64,000 bases of DNA from Clusia tigrina (Eukaryota > Arthropoda > Insecta > Diptera > Clusiidae), in assembly GCA_920105625.2 (NCBI GenBank), contig OV050032.1, positions 22,611,981 through 22,675,980 on the forward strand. The letters run 5' to 3'. Numbering within the stretch: position 1 is the stretch's first letter; each line of letters starts with the position of its first letter. A model generated the notes under the pieces. That model saw nothing but the letters and a program-made list of their open reading frames with translations, ran no database searches and was not told the DNA's origin. The position numbers and the translations under genes are program-made. Positions 60,261-64,000 of the stretch are shown here, one piece after another.

Positions 60261-63010
60261 AGTAGACCAATTATTCTGATTTAAATGAATCTCTCACTTT
60301 AAAATACCACATAGACCAGTACTGGCAGTACTAACAACAGTATAATTTGAGTAGATCCCACAATAAGAGAACCTGCTTAAACCTTCCCGAATTTAAGAAT
60401 GGATTTAGGCAATGCATTTATTTTATACTCGTACCTAGATTAAATACAACCAGTAGCATTCCAGACTTTATTATATGTGGCATGACTGTGAGTCTAATTG
60501 TGTATCTGTATGCACAGAAAATGATAGAGCTCACAACGTAGATTTTTTCAGTGAAAAAGTAAATGGTAGATTGATAATTTCCCACCAAAAATGTTGCTTT
60601 CTTTTATATTTTCTATGTAAATTATGCCATATTTAGCTCACATCTCTGTAAAATTGTACTATAGAGTTTTAATACTGCTCCCATCACACAAATACACAAA
60701 TACAAAATCAGCTTATATAGATTTGAGCGAAATAATCTGACAACTATTCGTCCTTATATAAAAATAGATTCCATTAAGACGGAAGTGCTTTCAACGAGTA
60801 GATAATAACCACATTGTGTTAGTACGCCGTTGCGGCTAATTTACACACAAAATAATAAAGTTCTCGATCTTTTGTTATAAAAGAAAAATTATAGTGCCAC
60901 TTATCAATTCGGTCAACTGTTCCATTACAGTTCAATTATTGAAAGCACAGTTGATGTTGTGGATATATTCCATTTTAACTTGTAATTGAGTTGGTCCAGT
61001 GTATCTCCCAACGTCGCCATTTTATTCGGGAGATGCATTTTTTGACTTTGGTTGATGTTTTTTCATTTTTCTCATTTCAACTCATTTTAAATTGAATAAT
61101 TTTTCATTGAGATATAGCAGATCTTTTCTTATTAAGTGTTGTGTCTTTCCTATTCTGGTCATCAATTGCTGCATATTGTCAATATTATAGATTTTCTACG
61201 TAGTCTACATGACCCGCATATCTGACCAATTTTTTGTAACTATATTATTGCGCACAAAAGAAGAGGAAACAGAAATTTTTGATAAATTTTTAATTACTGA
61301 AATGCTATTTTCGCCAGGATTCAATTTTGGTGAAATTCTTTTAGCATTGTGGTTGCCTCCTTTCATCCTTTTCGCTGTTAATGCACAAAAATCCATTAGC
61401 ATTAGTTCTTGTGAGACACGCTGACAGCGGCTTGCACTCTATTGTTAAAATTTGCGAACCACTTTCATTTGGCCAGGGACCTTAGACGAGTATACGGGCA
61501 GAGGCAGCGGGGTTGTGATGTTGAAAATGTATTCAATGGGTGGGAAAAATATCTCGTAGTTTTCGATGGCGTGTCTGACACCTATTAACGCACGATTAAA
61601 TTGCAAATACGTAAGCGTAAATATCCTCACACTTTAGCGTACGACTATGTCAGCAACACGTGCCAAAATCTTTTGTTCTACTTCTGCGTTGATGGATTTC
61701 ACTTTTCGGTTGACAACCAAAATTCTGAGCACAGGCCCTGCATGTGTCTACAAATATATGGGCAGTAGCTACATATGAGTTGTGTACTAATGAAGTAAAT
61801 AACTAAAGACGAAATTAAAACAATATTATGTATGTAAAGAAAACTGTTAGCATAGAGACGAAATTTTGTGTTGTACGGTTTTTATATTCTTGGCTTGCTG
61901 TTTTGCTCTGCTTGCGTATAATACAATAAAAACAAATTGAATAAAGGCGTAAAATTCGAGCACTATTAGAAAGTTCTACATTAACACACACTCTCGCAAG
62001 TGCGCGCACACAATGCACGTAAGAGTGCCACACTTATGCGGTACGTGTGCGAATACGGCGAGAGTAAATGCGAGAATTCACTCATGTGCGGCCTACAGAG
62101 GAGTCGAGGAGCATTTGGTAAACAAGGCACGCGATGCTATATTTTTGCAATTTTTTTACTTTTCTTGTTGTTGTTGGGCAAAAGGAAATTTTGCTAATAT
62201 TTTGCTATGGCCGCACAGCCAAAGAAACAAAAAACAAAAAACAAAAAAACAAAAACAAAACATCATGAAATACAAATTCTAGTTATGTTGACTATAAATT
62301 CTTTCCAGAAAGCGTATCCAGCGGGTAACATTTTTTGGAAAATTTTACGAGATACCACGGCGCACATGACAGCTACCGTCGTCCTCCATAATGATAGAAC
62401 GGGGCTGGTTGCTGCGGAAGCCTACTCGAATACTGCCGCTGTTCTGTCTGTTTTCAATACAATTTTAATATTTCCAAATAAATTGTGCCATTAAAATCTC
62501 TCGGTTTTTCGTTATTTAATAAATAACACGAAATTTGTTATAAACAAAAGTAAATCTGGAAAGTCATAAAAATTGATGAGAGACGGCGCACGTCGACGCG
62601 GCATTCACGCGAAAATATATTTTGTTGATGCTTAAGTAATGACGTCATTAGTTTGGCGCTGCTGTTCCCGTGTGTATTGTCGGTTCTAGCTGGGCCTGTG
62701 AGAGTGCCTCACACTAACGTGCAACATTCTCCAAATGTGCACAACTTTTCACAGCTTGTCAACAACACCACCTCCGGCACGGTGATGCTATTCGGTGCTT
62801 TTGGTGCAGCTGTGCGGGCGGGAGGGTGTGCTTGAAAACAGTTAAAAGTGTACATACGTAAAATCATAGCCCGGTCAAAGTTCATGAATGCTACGCCCCA
62901 TCGAAGCTTGCATAAGTAGCAATACAAGGTGTGTTCCAATGTAGAGAGAGAGAGATGGGGAAATAGCCAAGTTGAGCCAAACTAGCTACTAGTCTAAGTA
63001 CAGTCTAGAT
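60261..63010. other. Spacer, no gene recognised
   Basis: A minus-strand stretch at 61205-61630 reads like protein in two frames or parts (61630-61445 with FFPPIEYIFNITTPLP; 61402-61205 with KRMKGGNHNAKRISPKL), split by stops. I do not recognise it and it may be a relic. The rest is AT-rich with an (AAAACAA)n-like run at 62220-62265 and a GA run at 62943-62955. Confidence 0.4.
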
Positions 63011-63219
63011 CAGAGGTCGCGAAAGAGGTCTATATAGACCCCCAGGGGTCTATTTTTCAAAAGCGGGGTCGATCTGAGCCAGGGTAATTTGCGATATTCG
63101 TAAAATATACAAAGTTTGCTTTAATTAACAGAAAATTACTTTTATGGGGGCCGATGGAGATCTCGAAAAATTATATAGGGGTCAATGATCAAAAAAGTTT
63201 GGCAAGCCTTGGTCTAGAT
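63003..63219. mobile_element. hAT-type MITE with 8-bp target duplication
   Basis: The element 63011-63211 (201 bp) is flanked by perfect 8-bp repeats GTCTAGAT (63003-63010 and 63212-63219). The ends are imperfect inverted repeats: CAGAGGTCGCGAAA on the left and, reading inwards on the other strand, CAAGGCTTGCCAAA on the right. Ends of CAGRGGTCGSCAAA type with 8-bp duplications are characteristic of hAT transposons. It is too short to encode a transposase, so it is a non-autonomous derivative. Confidence 0.8.
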
Positions 63220-64000
63220 CTTGGAAGAATCTGTGCAGGTGGGTTTGAAAGTAGATACCATTGTTGATACAATTGGGTGCGCTGAAATGAAGGAAAGTCA
63301 GTATTCTGCGGATTCGGTGTATATAGCAAGAACCATTCTATTTCACTTGGTGTTATATAATATATTATATAAAAGATAACAGACATATATATTACATTAT
63401 AGAGCACAGTCACATACATTTAAAATTTTGCAGATTTATTGACCAATCGTATCGTGTTGCACCCTAAAGTACTCTTGTGATTTACACACGACACACAGAC
63501 AGCGTCGGTATAAGTTCCGAATGAAGAAACATGTGATCCAGCCTGTGCAGACTCGGAAAAAAGTTTTTGTGAGGACGAAGTGAGCACATTTTCCAGACAT
63601 GATCTGACCTAGACCACAAAATTTTCAGTCGGTCTCACTAGAAGCTTAAAAAAAAAATTTGTAATCACTATTATTATTGTAATTGCAATTTCAAAAACCG
63701 AAAAAATACAACTATAGCTACTGACTTAATACTCGTTCTACAAAAGATGTATCTTTTGAATACCTTGTATCTGAGAATTTAAAATATGCAAAATTTTGGC
63801 AACGCATGCCAATTTCATCATTTACTACATGTGGCAAATGAAAATTAAGTTGCTGCAACTAAAGAAATTCATTAAAATCGTATAAAAGAAGAATATATAA
63901 GCCGATAGCCCTGGCGGCTGGAGCTTATATAATTATTTATAATTTTAATGGTGAATAATTTTAATCAAATAAAATAAAATAAAAAATAATTTAAAAAAAT
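63220..64000. other. Spacer at window end, no gene recognised
   Basis: AT-rich, ending in an (AAAAT)n-like stretch. Only short ORFs, none with a recognisable motif. Confidence 0.4.

Overview
The window is insect nuclear DNA: AT-rich and gene-poor, with long (TA)n tracts, introns of up to 18 kb and many transposon copies. Shab (Kv2) protein identity to Drosophila is high. The repeat content (jockey-type LINE, long-LTR Ty3/gypsy element with a tRNA-Lys primer site, short SINEs with a CCTAA-type tail) fits a higher fly (Brachycera). A tephritid fruit fly is my best guess; this is inference.

Only one cellular gene is recognised: Shab, the voltage-gated delayed-rectifier K+ channel, on the minus strand. 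Four coding pieces fit with correct splice phases: the N-terminal/T1 exon (28762-30108), a 17.8 kb intron, the S1-S6/pore exon (10115-10958), a 30-nt microexon (7405-7434), and a candidate alternative terminal exon (1338-1498) that ends the protein after a short coiled-coil-like tail. Together they give a 2382-nt, 793-residue open frame. The long C-terminal tail exons known in Drosophila are not visible and probably lie left of the window. Upstream (5') exons probably lie to the right of 30.2 kb but could not be identified.

Right of Shab lies a repeat-rich region without a recognisable cellular gene. Its centrepiece is a complete, apparently young LTR retrotransposon (33619-39382): two 1605-bp LTRs that look identical, a 4-bp target duplication CATT, a tRNA-Lys-type primer binding site, and one 773-codon ORF encoding Gag plus aspartic protease but no reverse transcriptase, RNase H or integrase. 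It is therefore non-autonomous. Each LTR carries six hairpins, spaced 67-76 bp apart, with a near-invariant 19-nt loop and stems that change by compensatory substitution. From the TATA box and polyadenylation signal they should lie in the transcribed R region. This is the most unusual signal in the window.

Further right are an old LINE RT relic (47.7-48.9 kb), a nearly full-length but broken jockey-type LINE (52.3-56.9 kb), another LINE RT relic (57.1-58.1 kb), a LINE RNase H/3' tail fragment (59.6-60.3 kb) and a 201-bp hAT-type MITE with a perfect 8-bp target duplication (63.0-63.2 kb). Smaller elements are scattered elsewhere: two tRNA-derived SINE copies, a 107-bp SINE-like element with an 11-bp target duplication, a (TA)n palindrome, a perfect 20-bp-stem hairpin, a decayed short-period satellite and a diverged tandem duplication. 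No rRNA gene, intact tRNA gene or CRISPR array was seen.
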